The position numbers and the translations under genes were made by a program. A DNA stretch of 5,243 bases from an uncultured Rubrobacteraceae bacterium (GTDB taxonomy: Bacteria > Actinomycetota > Rubrobacteria > Rubrobacterales > Rubrobacteraceae), in assembly GCA_902805985.1 (NCBI GenBank), contig CADCUW010000318.1:1-5243 (forward strand). Direction: 5' to 3'. Below, piece by piece: positions 1 through 4,579 of this stretch. Below the pieces are notes generated by a model, which saw nothing but the letters and a program-made list of their open reading frames with translations, searched no databases and was not told where the DNA came from. Position 1 is the stretch's first letter, and every line of letters starts with the position of its first letter.

Positions 1-563
1 TACCTCCCCCTGTACCAGACCAACGCCCCGCTTTCGCGCAGAAATTGCCCCCGGCGCAGCCAGGGAACCCGCCACATCGGGCTACTATACACGGGCTCCG
101 CCCGTGCGATGAGCCCGGCCCGCCGGAACGCCGCGGCCGTCCGAACGCAGTGCAGCGGGTCTGTCACTACGAGCACCTCAGTAACCCCGTCCCCTGCCGC
201 GAGCGCCGCCACTAGCCGCGCGGAGTCCCAGGTGCTCTCTGCCTGATCCTCCATCCGGATGGCCTCCCCCGGCACCCCCTCTTCTCGCAGGATGCGGGCC
301 ATCACCTCCGCCTCGGTCGGCGGGTGCCTCCCGAGCCCGCCCGTCACCAGGACTCGGTCCACCCGTCCTGCCGCGTGGAGCCGCGCCGCGAGCCGCACCC
401 TGGCGTCGAGCGTGCGGCTCGGCTTACCCCCGGGCAGAACCTGCGTCCCGAGCACGACCGCGTACCGGGGCCGGTCCTCTGCGGGAACCGGCTCATCTCC
501 GAGGTAGACCCCGAGCAGGCGGCGAAGCTCGCCCACGATGCCCCCGCAGAAGAGCTGGCTCAA
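1..563 (-). CDS. DUF218 / YdcF-SanA-like protein, 3' end at window edge
   Basis: Reading down from 563, this frame stays open for 187 codons and reaches the edge on TA, so the next codon is either a stop (TAA/TAG) or Tyr. Family length is about 180-200 residues, so the protein is probably complete or nearly so. Seen: a first strand YAVVLG at about 34-39, then LVTGG with the loop GLGRHPPTEAEVM (72-88), GVP (96-98), an EDQAEST block (105-111) followed by a helix, and VVTDPLHCVRTAAAF (132-146). This is the DUF218 pattern of a TGG loop, an acidic E..S.t segment and a VT...H..R strand-helix. No signal peptide or membrane anchor is visible, so it resembles cytoplasmic YdcF more than anchored SanA/ElyC. 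The biochemical role of the family is poorly defined; E. coli YdcF is reported to bind S-adenosylmethionine and ElyC/SanA act in envelope biogenesis. The TTG start at 563 overlaps the mobA stop (TTGA); a GTG at 536 is the alternative. It is the last gene of a probable three-gene operon. Confidence 0.82.
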   Translation of the reverse strand, partial: MSQLFCGGIVGELRRLLGVYLGDEPVPAEDRPRYAVVLGTQVLPGGKPSRTLDARVRLAARLHAAGRVDRVLVTGGLGRHPPTEAEVMARILREEGVPGEAIRMEDQAESTWDSARLVAALAAGDGVTEVLVVTDPLHCVRTAAAFRRAGLIARAEPVYSSPMWRVPWLRRGQFLRESGALVWYRGR

Positions 564-1132
564 GCGCCGACCACGGACCTTGCCCGCGTGAGGTCGTCGG
601 GCGAGTTAACGTTCATCAGGAGAAGGCCGGGGTCCCCCAGGGACCGCAAATCCCCTTCCGGTACGTAGACGATGGGATCCAGCCCGCGCAGAAACTCGCG
701 CGCGGCCCGAACACCACCGTCCAGGGCGTAACGGAGACGGGGCAGCACCTCGCGGGAGTAGGCGGCGCAGAGCGGATGCGCGCGTCCCCCTTGCTCGGGA
801 ACGGCGGCAAGCGACTTGCGATCCTGCAGGACCCCGAGAAGATATGCGACGAGGTCGGCGCTCAGGAAAGGCATGTCCCCGGCCGCCACGAAAACAAGCG
901 GAAAGCGGGCCGCCGCGAGACCTGCCTCCATGCCGGCTAGGGGACCCTGCCCGGGACGGTCGTCGACGGCGCTAAGGACACCTGGTGGCGCCTTACCACC
1001 ACCGGCCAGTATCACCTCCTCGCAACTCTCAGAGAGCGCGCCCGTGACGCGTTCGGCGAGGGTCTCACCGCCGACCCTCAGGAGCAGCTTGTCGCGGCCC
1101 ATCCGGCGGCTCCCCCCGCCGGTGAGGATCAC
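560..1132 (-). CDS. mobA: Molybdenum cofactor guanylyltransferase MobA
   Basis: MobA joins GTP to Mo-molybdopterin in the cytoplasm to give the guanine dinucleotide cofactor of many oxidoreductases. Seen from the GTG at 1132 (190 aa): an N-terminal nucleotide-binding loop ILTGGGSRRMGRDKLLL, the block VDDRPGQGPLAGMEAGL, the metal-site motif GDMPFLSADLV, then HPLCAAYSREVLPRL and a C-terminal NVNSPDDL. The order and length fit MobA (about 190-200 aa). GDMPFL rather than a GDqP-type motif favours MobA over the related cytidylyltransferase MocA. The start is uncertain. GTG at 1132 has no clear ribosome binding site and cuts into the first beta strand. A CTG at 1153 would add LSAPASG, restore a normal family N-terminus (SGVILTGGG) and overlap the upstream stop as CTGA, giving 197 aa. 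The gene sits between the PrsW-like gene and the DUF218 gene on the same strand; no molybdoenzyme is in view. Confidence 0.9.
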   Translation of the reverse strand: MILTGGGSRRMGRDKLLLRVGGETLAERVTGALSESCEEVILAGGGKAPPGVLSAVDDRPGQGPLAGMEAGLAAARFPLVFVAAGDMPFLSADLVAYLLGVLQDRKSLAAVPEQGGRAHPLCAAYSREVLPRLRYALDGGVRAAREFLRGLDPIVYVPEGDLRSLGDPGLLLMNVNSPDDLTRARSVVGA

Positions 1133-1149
1133 ACCGGAGGCGGGCGCGC

Positions 1150-2139
1150 TCAGGTGGCCGTCCCGAGGGTGGCCTCTCCCTTGAGCCTTCCTATCTTGTT
1201 GCGCAGGGCCAGGACCCGGTCGCGCCGGATCGCTGTATCGGAGCGGCGGGCGAGGCGTTTGGAGACGGCCAGCTCCACGGCAGCCCCGTGGACCTTGCGC
1301 GCCCGGGACCACGTCCTGAAGCGTCCCTTGAAGAGCAGGCCCAGGTAGTAGCCCGTCTTTCGGAAGTAGCTCGGCAAGATGGAGTACTCCTCGGCGGTGA
1401 TCGTGCCGGCCTCCACCTCCTCCCGCAACTCGGTGCGGATGACGCGCCGCTCCATCCATAGCCACAGTATTATGAGGACAACGTAGAAGAGGATAACGCA
1501 GAACAGCACCAGGTAGGCCACGGGCCCGAACGTCGTCGCCGTAAAGTTGAACGTCGCGTGCAGCAGTATCGCCCCGGCGAGCCCGACCAGCGGCAACAAT
1601 ACCTTCAACAACCGGCTCTGGACCCACGGTATCAGGCCGATCCCGATCCCCGTAAGCGAGGTGAAGGCCGCGTGGGCGAAGCCGCCGAAGATCCTGCGCA
1701 CCACGAAGGTCTCGGAGCCATACTGCAGCCCGTAGAGGATGTCTTCTGCTATGGCGAAGCCGAAACCGACCGCAGACCCGTAGACGATCCCGTCCATGAC
1801 GCCGGCGAACTCGACGAGCCCCCTCCGGCGCGCCACCGCGTACGCTACGAGGAAGGCTATGAGGAGGGCCAGACCCTTCGACGTCTCCTCGACCGGCGGC
1901 GCAACGAACACGGCCGTGATAAACGACGCGGCCTGGTTGCCGGCGAGGCTGCTGATCGTGATCGACGCTATCGTGTTGAACACCAGCGAGAGCGTGGTCG
2001 CCACGGCGAAGCCCCAGATGAAGACCGGGATCACGTACCGCAAGGACTCCCGCTCGTAGAGATCGATAGCCCGGACGAACAGCAGGTAGAGTACGGTCTG
2101 AACGATGCCGATTCCGACGAGCGAGGCGCTCAGGGTCAT
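1150..2139 (-). CDS. PrsW-family intramembrane glutamic-type protease
   Basis: A 329-residue polytopic membrane protein. Hydrophobic segments lie at about 4-24, 35-57, 69-81, 88-103, 115-131, 155-171, 178-195 and 203-228, followed by a basic cytoplasmic-looking tail of about 100 residues. The family signature is clear: APPVEETSKG with the Glu pair at 84-85 and Lys88, GFGFAIAEDILYG with Glu132, GGFAHAAF with His156, and LLHATFNF with His194 and Asn198. In Bacillus subtilis, PrsW uses the equivalent Glu and His residues to cut the anti-sigma factor RsiW within the membrane. The substrate here is unknown and no anti-sigma factor is in the window. The tail holds an EEVEAGTITAEEY segment (240-252) in the manner of actinobacterial members. 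The ATG at 2139 is chosen because GGAGG lies 9 bases upstream; the frame is open further upstream, but that part would overlap the divergent gene. It is probably first in an operon with mobA and the DUF218 gene. Confidence 0.9.
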   Translation of the reverse strand: MTLSASLVGIGIVQTVLYLLFVRAIDLYERESLRYVIPVFIWGFAVATTLSLVFNTIASITISSLAGNQAASFITAVFVAPPVEETSKGLALLIAFLVAYAVARRRGLVEFAGVMDGIVYGSAVGFGFAIAEDILYGLQYGSETFVVRRIFGGFAHAAFTSLTGIGIGLIPWVQSRLLKVLLPLVGLAGAILLHATFNFTATTFGPVAYLVLFCVILFYVVLIILWLWMERRVIRTELREEVEAGTITAEEYSILPSYFRKTGYYLGLLFKGRFRTWSRARKVHGAAVELAVSKRLARRSDTAIRRDRVLALRNKIGRLKGEATLGTAT

Positions 2140-2148
2140 GCGAGTGAT

Positions 2149-2153
2149 CCTCC
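2149..2153 (-). promoter_or_regulatory. Shine-Dalgarno GGAGG of the PrsW-like gene
   Basis: GGAGG on the minus strand lies 9 bases before the ATG at 2139. It decides the start against the longer open frame that continues upstream into the divergent flavin reductase gene. Confidence 0.7.
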
Positions 2154-2173
2154 GCGAGATTTCATGGGCCGCA

Positions 2174-2179
2174 AGTATA
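2174..2179 (-). promoter_or_regulatory. Candidate -10 box for the PrsW-mobA-DUF218 transcript
   Basis: TATACT on the minus strand matches TATAAT at five of six positions. It would start RNA near 2167, giving a leader of roughly 28 bases that includes the GGAGG at 2149-2153. I see no convincing -35 at normal spacing, so the call rests on the -10 and its position. Confidence 0.4.
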
Positions 2180-2187
2180 CCCACTCT

Positions 2188-2196
2188 TGCTAGAAT
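2188..2196 (+). promoter_or_regulatory. Candidate extended -10 promoter for the flavin reductase-Rid operon
   Basis: TGCTAGAAT has the TGn extension directly before TAGAAT, which matches TATAAT at five of six positions. RNA would start near 2203, leaving a leader of about 20 bases that holds the AGGAG at 2215-2219. No good -35 is seen, which is tolerated for extended -10 promoters. It lies back to back with the minus-strand TATACT at 2174-2179. Confidence 0.5.
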
Positions 2197-2214
2197 ACCC
2201 TCATCGGACCCGAG

Positions 2215-2219
2215 AGGAG
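2215..2219 (+). promoter_or_regulatory. Shine-Dalgarno AGGAG deciding a TTG start
   Basis: AGGAG within a purine-rich GAGAGGAGAGA run lies 4 bases before the TTG at 2224. Spacing is short but workable. The next in-frame ATG (2329) would delete the conserved N-terminal THGVYVLGT region, so the TTG is preferred. Confidence 0.6.
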
Positions 2220-2223
2220 AGAT

Positions 2224-2718
2224 TTGGACAGGGACCCCCAAGACCGAAACTCCATACTCGGCGCCCTCGGGCACCTGACCCACGGGGTCTACGTGCTCGG
2301 GACCCGCCGCGGACGCCAGTCGAACGCGATGGCCGTCTCCTGGGTGATGCAGACCTCCGAACGTCCCCCCTGCGTGGCCGTCGCCATCCGCACCGACCGC
2401 TACACCCACGACATCGTCGCGGAGAGCGAGACGTTCGCCCTGAGCGTCCTGCGCGACGACCAGGTAAACGTCGCGACCCACTTCGGGGAGACGAGCGGCG
2501 AGTACGACGACAAGCTCCGCGGCGTCCCTTACGGTTTGACCCCGAACGGCTCTCCCTACCTCCTCGATTGCCTGGCCTACCTCGACTGCCGCATGATGGA
2601 CCGCGCCCGCGCCGGGGACCACACGGTCTTCGTCGGCGAGGTCACCGCCGGCGAGACGCTCGACACTAGCTTCCCCCTGATCTACGACCCCAGCGAGTAC
2701 GAGGAGGCCCTCCGCTAG
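2224..2718 (+). CDS. Flavin reductase-like, FMN-binding split-barrel protein
   Basis: A 164-residue cytoplasmic protein of the flavin reductase-like domain family (FMN-binding split barrel), whose members reduce FMN/FAD with NAD(P)H or use bound FMN in other redox reactions. Seen: HLTHGVYVLGTRRG (17-30), then NAMAVSWVMQTSERPPCVAVAI (34-55) as the flavin-binding strand and loop, a YTHDIVAESETFALSVL stretch (60-76), and the C-terminal LLDCLAYLDCRMMDRARAGDHTVFVGEV block (113-140) with the family GDHT..VGEV signature and His133. Length is normal for a stand-alone domain. The start is TTG with AGGAG upstream. Its TAG stop abuts the ATG of the Rid-family gene, so the two are almost certainly co-transcribed and translationally coupled. 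Electron acceptor and partner oxygenase cannot be told from sequence. Confidence 0.88.
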   Translation: MDRDPQDRNSILGALGHLTHGVYVLGTRRGRQSNAMAVSWVMQTSERPPCVAVAIRTDRYTHDIVAESETFALSVLRDDQVNVATHFGETSGEYDDKLRGVPYGLTPNGSPYLLDCLAYLDCRMMDRARAGDHTVFVGEVTAGETLDTSFPLIYDPSEYEEALR

Positions 2719-3186
2719 ATGACCCCGTCCAACCGCCTCAAGGAACTAGGGCTCGAACTCCCCCCGGTCCCCGCACCCGCCGGCTCCTACGTCCCCGCGA
2801 CCCGGACAGGCCCCCTCGTCTTCACGGCGGGCCAACTCCCCTTCTCCGGCGGCGAGCTCCACCGCACGGGCAAGGTCGGCGACGCCGTAACGCCCGATGA
2901 GGCGAAGGAATGCGCCAGGCTCTGTGCCCTGAACGCCCTGGCAGCCGCCGCCGAAAGATCCGGCGGACTCGACAACCTGCGCGACGTCGTCAAGGTCACG
3001 GGCTTCGTGGCCTCGGCCCCCGGCTTCAACGGCCAACCCGGGGTCTTGAACGGCGCCTCGGAGCTTCTCGGCGAGGTTTTCGGGGAGGCCGGGCTCCACG
3101 CCAGGAGCGCCGTGGGCGTGACCGAGCTCCCGCTCGACGCCCCCGTCGAGGTCGAGATCATCGTCAGCCTCGATCCCCCCACCTGA
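2719..3186 (+). CDS. Rid-family (YjgF/YER057c/UK114) protein, long 155-aa subtype
   Basis: A small cytoplasmic protein of the Rid superfamily; characterised members hydrolyse reactive enamine/imine intermediates from PLP enzymes. Seen: RLKELGLELPPVPAPAGSYVPA (6-27), LVFTAGQLPFSGGEL (33-47), GKVGDAVTPDEAKECARLCALNAL (51-74), VVKVTGFVASAPGFNGQPGVLNGASELL (90-117) and HARSAVGVTELPLDAPVEVEIIV (127-149). Arg129 and Glu146 match the active-site Arg105 and Glu120 of canonical RidA. The 155-residue length, the ELPPVPxPxxxYVPA opening and APGFxxQPxVLNGAS mark the longer 'endoribonuclease L-PSP-like' subgroup rather than the roughly 128-residue RidA itself, so substrate specificity is not assigned. ATG directly follows the upstream TAG; GAGGAGG at 2701-2707 inside the upstream gene is the likely ribosome binding site, 11 bases away. 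Confidence 0.9.
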   Translation: MTPSNRLKELGLELPPVPAPAGSYVPATRTGPLVFTAGQLPFSGGELHRTGKVGDAVTPDEAKECARLCALNALAAAAERSGGLDNLRDVVKVTGFVASAPGFNGQPGVLNGASELLGEVFGEAGLHARSAVGVTELPLDAPVEVEIIVSLDPPT

Positions 3187-3195
3187 CCTTTTTCC

Positions 3196-3222
3196 GAACG
3201 GCTTCGACGGTATAATCCGTTC
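3196..3222 (+). repeat. Inverted repeat GAACGG/CCGTTC around a -10 box
   Basis: GAACGG (3196-3201) and its exact complement CCGTTC (3217-3222) are separated by 15 bases, with half-site centres 21 bp apart, about two helical turns. The right half directly abuts TATAAT at 3211-3216. The geometry fits a dimeric regulator's operator, but it could also be a weak hairpin ending the upstream operon or chance in GC-rich DNA. Confidence 0.4.
3211..3216 (+). promoter_or_regulatory. Perfect TATAAT -10 box upstream of the glutaredoxin gene
   Basis: A consensus TATAAT stands out in a GC-rich spacer, 25 bases after the Rid stop codon. Transcription would begin near 3223, giving a leader of about 30 bases. 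The nearest -35-like element (CTGACC, 3183-3188) is 22 bases away, too far for a normal spacer, so the -35 is weak or replaced by an activator. It implies glutaredoxin can be expressed separately from the two genes before it. Confidence 0.55.
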
Positions 3223-3235
3223 TCTCGTATACGTT

Positions 3236-3250
3236 GAAACCGGAGGTTTC
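3236..3250 (+). promoter_or_regulatory. Hairpin over the glutaredoxin ribosome binding site
   Basis: GAACC-type arms are perfect: GAAACC (3236-3241) pairs with GGTTTC (3245-3250) around a GGA loop, and TTTT follows. The Shine-Dalgarno GGAGG (3242-3246) sits partly in the loop and partly in the 3' arm, 6 bases before the TTG at 3253. Folding would hide part of the ribosome binding site. Six base pairs with a three-base loop should be only marginally stable, so it could also be harmless. Confidence 0.45.
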
Positions 3251-3252
3251 TT

Positions 3253-3501
3253 TTGGACGCCACGAAAGAGAAGACGGGTATCAGGTTGTACACGGGCAGT
3301 TACTGTCCCTACTGCCGGAGGGTGAAGCAGGAGCTGGACAGGCTCGGCCTCGACTACGAGCCGGTCAACGCCGACGAGGACGGGCGGCAGGAGGTCATCC
3401 GCCTCTCGGGGCAGCGGGCGATCCCGATCGTAACCATCGGCGAAGAGGTGCTCGTGGACTCATCGAACATCATCCGCGAGCTCCGCAAGCGCTACGCGTA
3501 G
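3253..3501 (+). CDS. Glutaredoxin with CPYC active site
   Basis: An 82-residue single-domain glutaredoxin of the thioredoxin fold, a cytoplasmic thiol-disulfide oxidoreductase. Seen: beta strand IRLYTGS (10-16), the dithiol motif C18-P-Y-C21, a helix RRVKQELDRLG, a second strand YEPVNAD, the cis-proline block RAIPIVTIGEEVLVD (55-69) with Pro58, and a C-terminal helix SNIIRELRKRY. The intact CPYC motif and cis-Pro are what a working dithiol glutaredoxin needs; length matches the Grx3/NrdH-size class. The NrdH-type conserved C-terminal sequence is not evident, so it is called glutaredoxin, though the electron donor (glutathione, mycoredoxin-type thiols or thioredoxin reductase) cannot be told. 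The TTG start at 3253 is set by GGAGG at 3242-3246. It has its own -10 box and lies downstream of the flavin reductase and Rid genes on the same strand. Confidence 0.9.
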   Translation: MDATKEKTGIRLYTGSYCPYCRRVKQELDRLGLDYEPVNADEDGRQEVIRLSGQRAIPIVTIGEEVLVDSSNIIRELRKRYA

Positions 3502-3520
3502 AGGCTTGGGGGTGATGAGG

Positions 3521-3542
3521 CTCCGGGGCGTCCCCTTCGGAG
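3521..3542. terminator. GC-rich hairpin after the glutaredoxin gene
   Basis: CTCCG (3521-3525) pairs with CGGAG (3538-3542), and inside it GGG (3526-3528) pairs with CCC (3532-3534) around a CGT loop, with a small CTT bulge. It begins 20 bases after the glutaredoxin stop. There is no T tract, so termination is only suggested by position. Confidence 0.3.
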
Positions 3543-3549
3543 GCTCCTG

Positions 3550-3622
3550 GGTTTGAGGGACAGAGAGGCGAGATCCCGCGCCGTCAGGCATCCCTGAAAC
3601 CTCAGAACCTGGAACCCTGACG
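3550..3622. repeat. Overlapping inverted repeats in the convergent spacer
   Basis: The 126-base spacer 3502-3627 has no open frame that looks coding. It holds three competing pairings. GGTTTGAGGGA (3550-3560) pairs with TCCCTGAAACC (3591-3601) at ten of eleven positions. CGTCAGG (3582-3588) pairs perfectly with CCTGACG (3616-3622). TCAGG (3584-3588) also pairs with CCTGA (3593-3597). These lie between two convergent stop codons, so a bidirectional terminator is the simplest reading. No T tract follows on either strand. Confidence 0.4.
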
Positions 3623-3627
3623 AATTG

Positions 3628-4470
3628 CTAGTCTGGGGCTTCGGGAGGCTCTTCCTTGTCTAGAAGGTCGAGGACGTAGGTGGCGTAGAAGCTGAGCGAC
3701 TCTTCAGGGCCTTCGTTCAGAAAGGCGCGGGCCTTGCCCACGGGGTCGAGCGCGAAGCCCTTCGCCTCGACCACGGGACCTTCGCCCCAGTTCTCGGGCG
3801 GCCGCCAGGCGGCCCCGAAGCCGGCGTTTCTGCGGATGATCTCCCCCAGAAAGCTACCCACCCCGCCGACGAGCCCTTCCGTGACGGGAGTGTCTCCCTC
3901 GTGGTCTTCGTCAGCGAGGGCCGCCATGAGCAGGTCCTCAACGAGGGGCAGGTAGTCAGGCTCGAAGTCGAGGTCGACCCCCCAGTGGCGGCTCGCTACC
4001 TCCCGGAACATGCCGGCCGCCTCCTCCGGACGGTCGAGGCGTACCCTGAGCAGGTCCAGTTGAAGCAGCGCGGCCGGGGAGCGTCCGCACAAGAACCGCA
4101 ACTCGTCCGGCACCGGGTAGGCGCTCAGCAGCTCTAGGCGGGCCTCGGCGTCCTCGGAGTTACGCAGCGCCGCGATGCGTCCGGCGACCTCCCGCTCGCC
4201 GCGTTCGTCCCACGGTTCGGTCGCAACCTCCACAAACAATGTCTCCTCGTCCTCCAACAGGTGGATCGGCAGCACGGCCCGTCCCAGCGGGGACCGTATC
4301 TCCTTGAAGAGCTCCAGGATCTTGCCCCCCCGCTCCTCCAGCTCGCCCGCGACCCTGAGGATGGTCGCCGGCCGGGGCGCGTCGGGCTTGATGCGGATGG
4401 GACCGCGCGGCTCTTCGGACGGCGCCCCCTCTGGCCTCTCCGGCGGGTCTTCCTCGCCTCTCCAGAACAC
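3628..4470 (-). CDS. Conserved-looking hypothetical soluble acidic protein
   Basis: I do not recognise this protein. From the GTG at 4470 it has 280 residues. A short Pro/Glu/Arg-rich, probably disordered start (about 5-34) leads into a mixed helical body with no signal peptide or membrane segment. Codon third positions are strongly G/C and the composition is that of a folded acidic protein, so it is likely real. The C-terminal part contains VGSFLGEIIRRNAGFGAAW (204-222), then GPVVEAKGFALDPVGKARAFLNEG (231-254) and SLSFYATYVLDLL. That resembles a pattern in several uncharacterised domain families (a G.yLGE....n.G..W core with a later dP...a...l.nG), but I cannot name one with confidence. GGAGG at 4481-4485, 10 bases upstream, supports the GTG; an ATG at 4518 (296 aa) lacks a ribosome binding site. 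It converges on the glutaredoxin gene and diverges from the phosphatase gene. Confidence 0.75.
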   Translation of the reverse strand: MFWRGEEDPPERPEGAPSEEPRGPIRIKPDAPRPATILRVAGELEERGGKILELFKEIRSPLGRAVLPIHLLEDEETLFVEVATEPWDERGEREVAGRIAALRNSEDAEARLELLSAYPVPDELRFLCGRSPAALLQLDLLRVRLDRPEEAAGMFREVASRHWGVDLDFEPDYLPLVEDLLMAALADEDHEGDTPVTEGLVGGVGSFLGEIIRRNAGFGAAWRPPENWGEGPVVEAKGFALDPVGKARAFLNEGPEESLSFYATYVLDLLDKEEPPEAPD

Positions 4471-4508
4471 TCCCCTGCGGCCTCCATCCTCTCTCCGGGA
4501 ACAGCGCG

Positions 4509-4517
4509 AGTTTAGCA
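4509..4517 (-). promoter_or_regulatory. Possible extended -10 for the hypothetical gene
   Basis: On the minus strand, TGC precedes TAAACT, a four-of-six match to TATAAT with a TGn extension. RNA would start near 4502, downstream of the ATG at 4518 and about 32 bases before the GTG at 4470, which agrees with choosing the GTG. Confidence 0.3.
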
Positions 4518-4528
4518 TCGGTGGGGGT

Positions 4529-4557
4529 TTGCCCGCTGCGGCGTCATGCATTATCTT
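4529..4557 (+). promoter_or_regulatory. Sigma-70-type promoter giving a probable leaderless phosphatase mRNA
   Basis: TTGCCC (4529-4534) and TATCTT (4552-4557) each match consensus at four of six positions and are spaced exactly 17 bases apart. The -10 ends 7 bases before the ATG at 4565, so transcription would begin at or one base before the A of the start codon. No purine-rich ribosome binding site precedes the ATG, which fits leaderless translation. Confidence 0.5.
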
Positions 4558-4579
4558 TACGCCCATGCCCGAGAGACAA
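4550..4579 (-). promoter_or_regulatory. Possible opposing promoter overlapping the phosphatase start
   Basis: On the minus strand, TTGTCT (4579-4574) and GATAAT (4555-4550) match consensus at four and five of six positions, with an 18-base spacer. RNA would begin near 4543 and read into the hypothetical gene. Its -10 shares bases 4552-4555 with the plus-strand TATCTT box. Confidence 0.35.

Noticed and set aside
90..106. Perfect 7-bp inverted repeat CACGGGC/GCCCGTG with a 3-base loop
   Set aside because: It lies inside the DUF218 coding region and encodes ordinary residues; a stem of this kind is expected by chance in very GC-rich DNA. A TATAGT next to it on the minus strand was also not taken as a promoter, as no gene start follows.
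1558..2193. A 211-codon open frame on the plus strand, antisense to the PrsW-like gene
   Set aside because: Its product is Arg/Asp/Glu/Gln-rich low complexity typical of the reverse of a hydrophobic GC-rich gene, while the minus strand shows a full family signature.
2140..2622. Upstream extension of the PrsW-like frame to 490 residues
   Set aside because: It runs antisense to the flavin reductase gene, has no membrane or family pattern, and the ATG at 2139 has GGAGG at good spacing.
2787..3293. 168-codon minus-strand frame across the Rid gene and the glutaredoxin start
   Set aside because: It lies opposite two clear family genes, and its product is low-complexity Ser/Pro/Ala.
4175..4564. 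Upstream extension of the histidine phosphatase frame
   Set aside because: The added residues are Ser/Pro/Arg-rich and antisense to the hypothetical gene; the conserved first strand starts right after the ATG at 4565.
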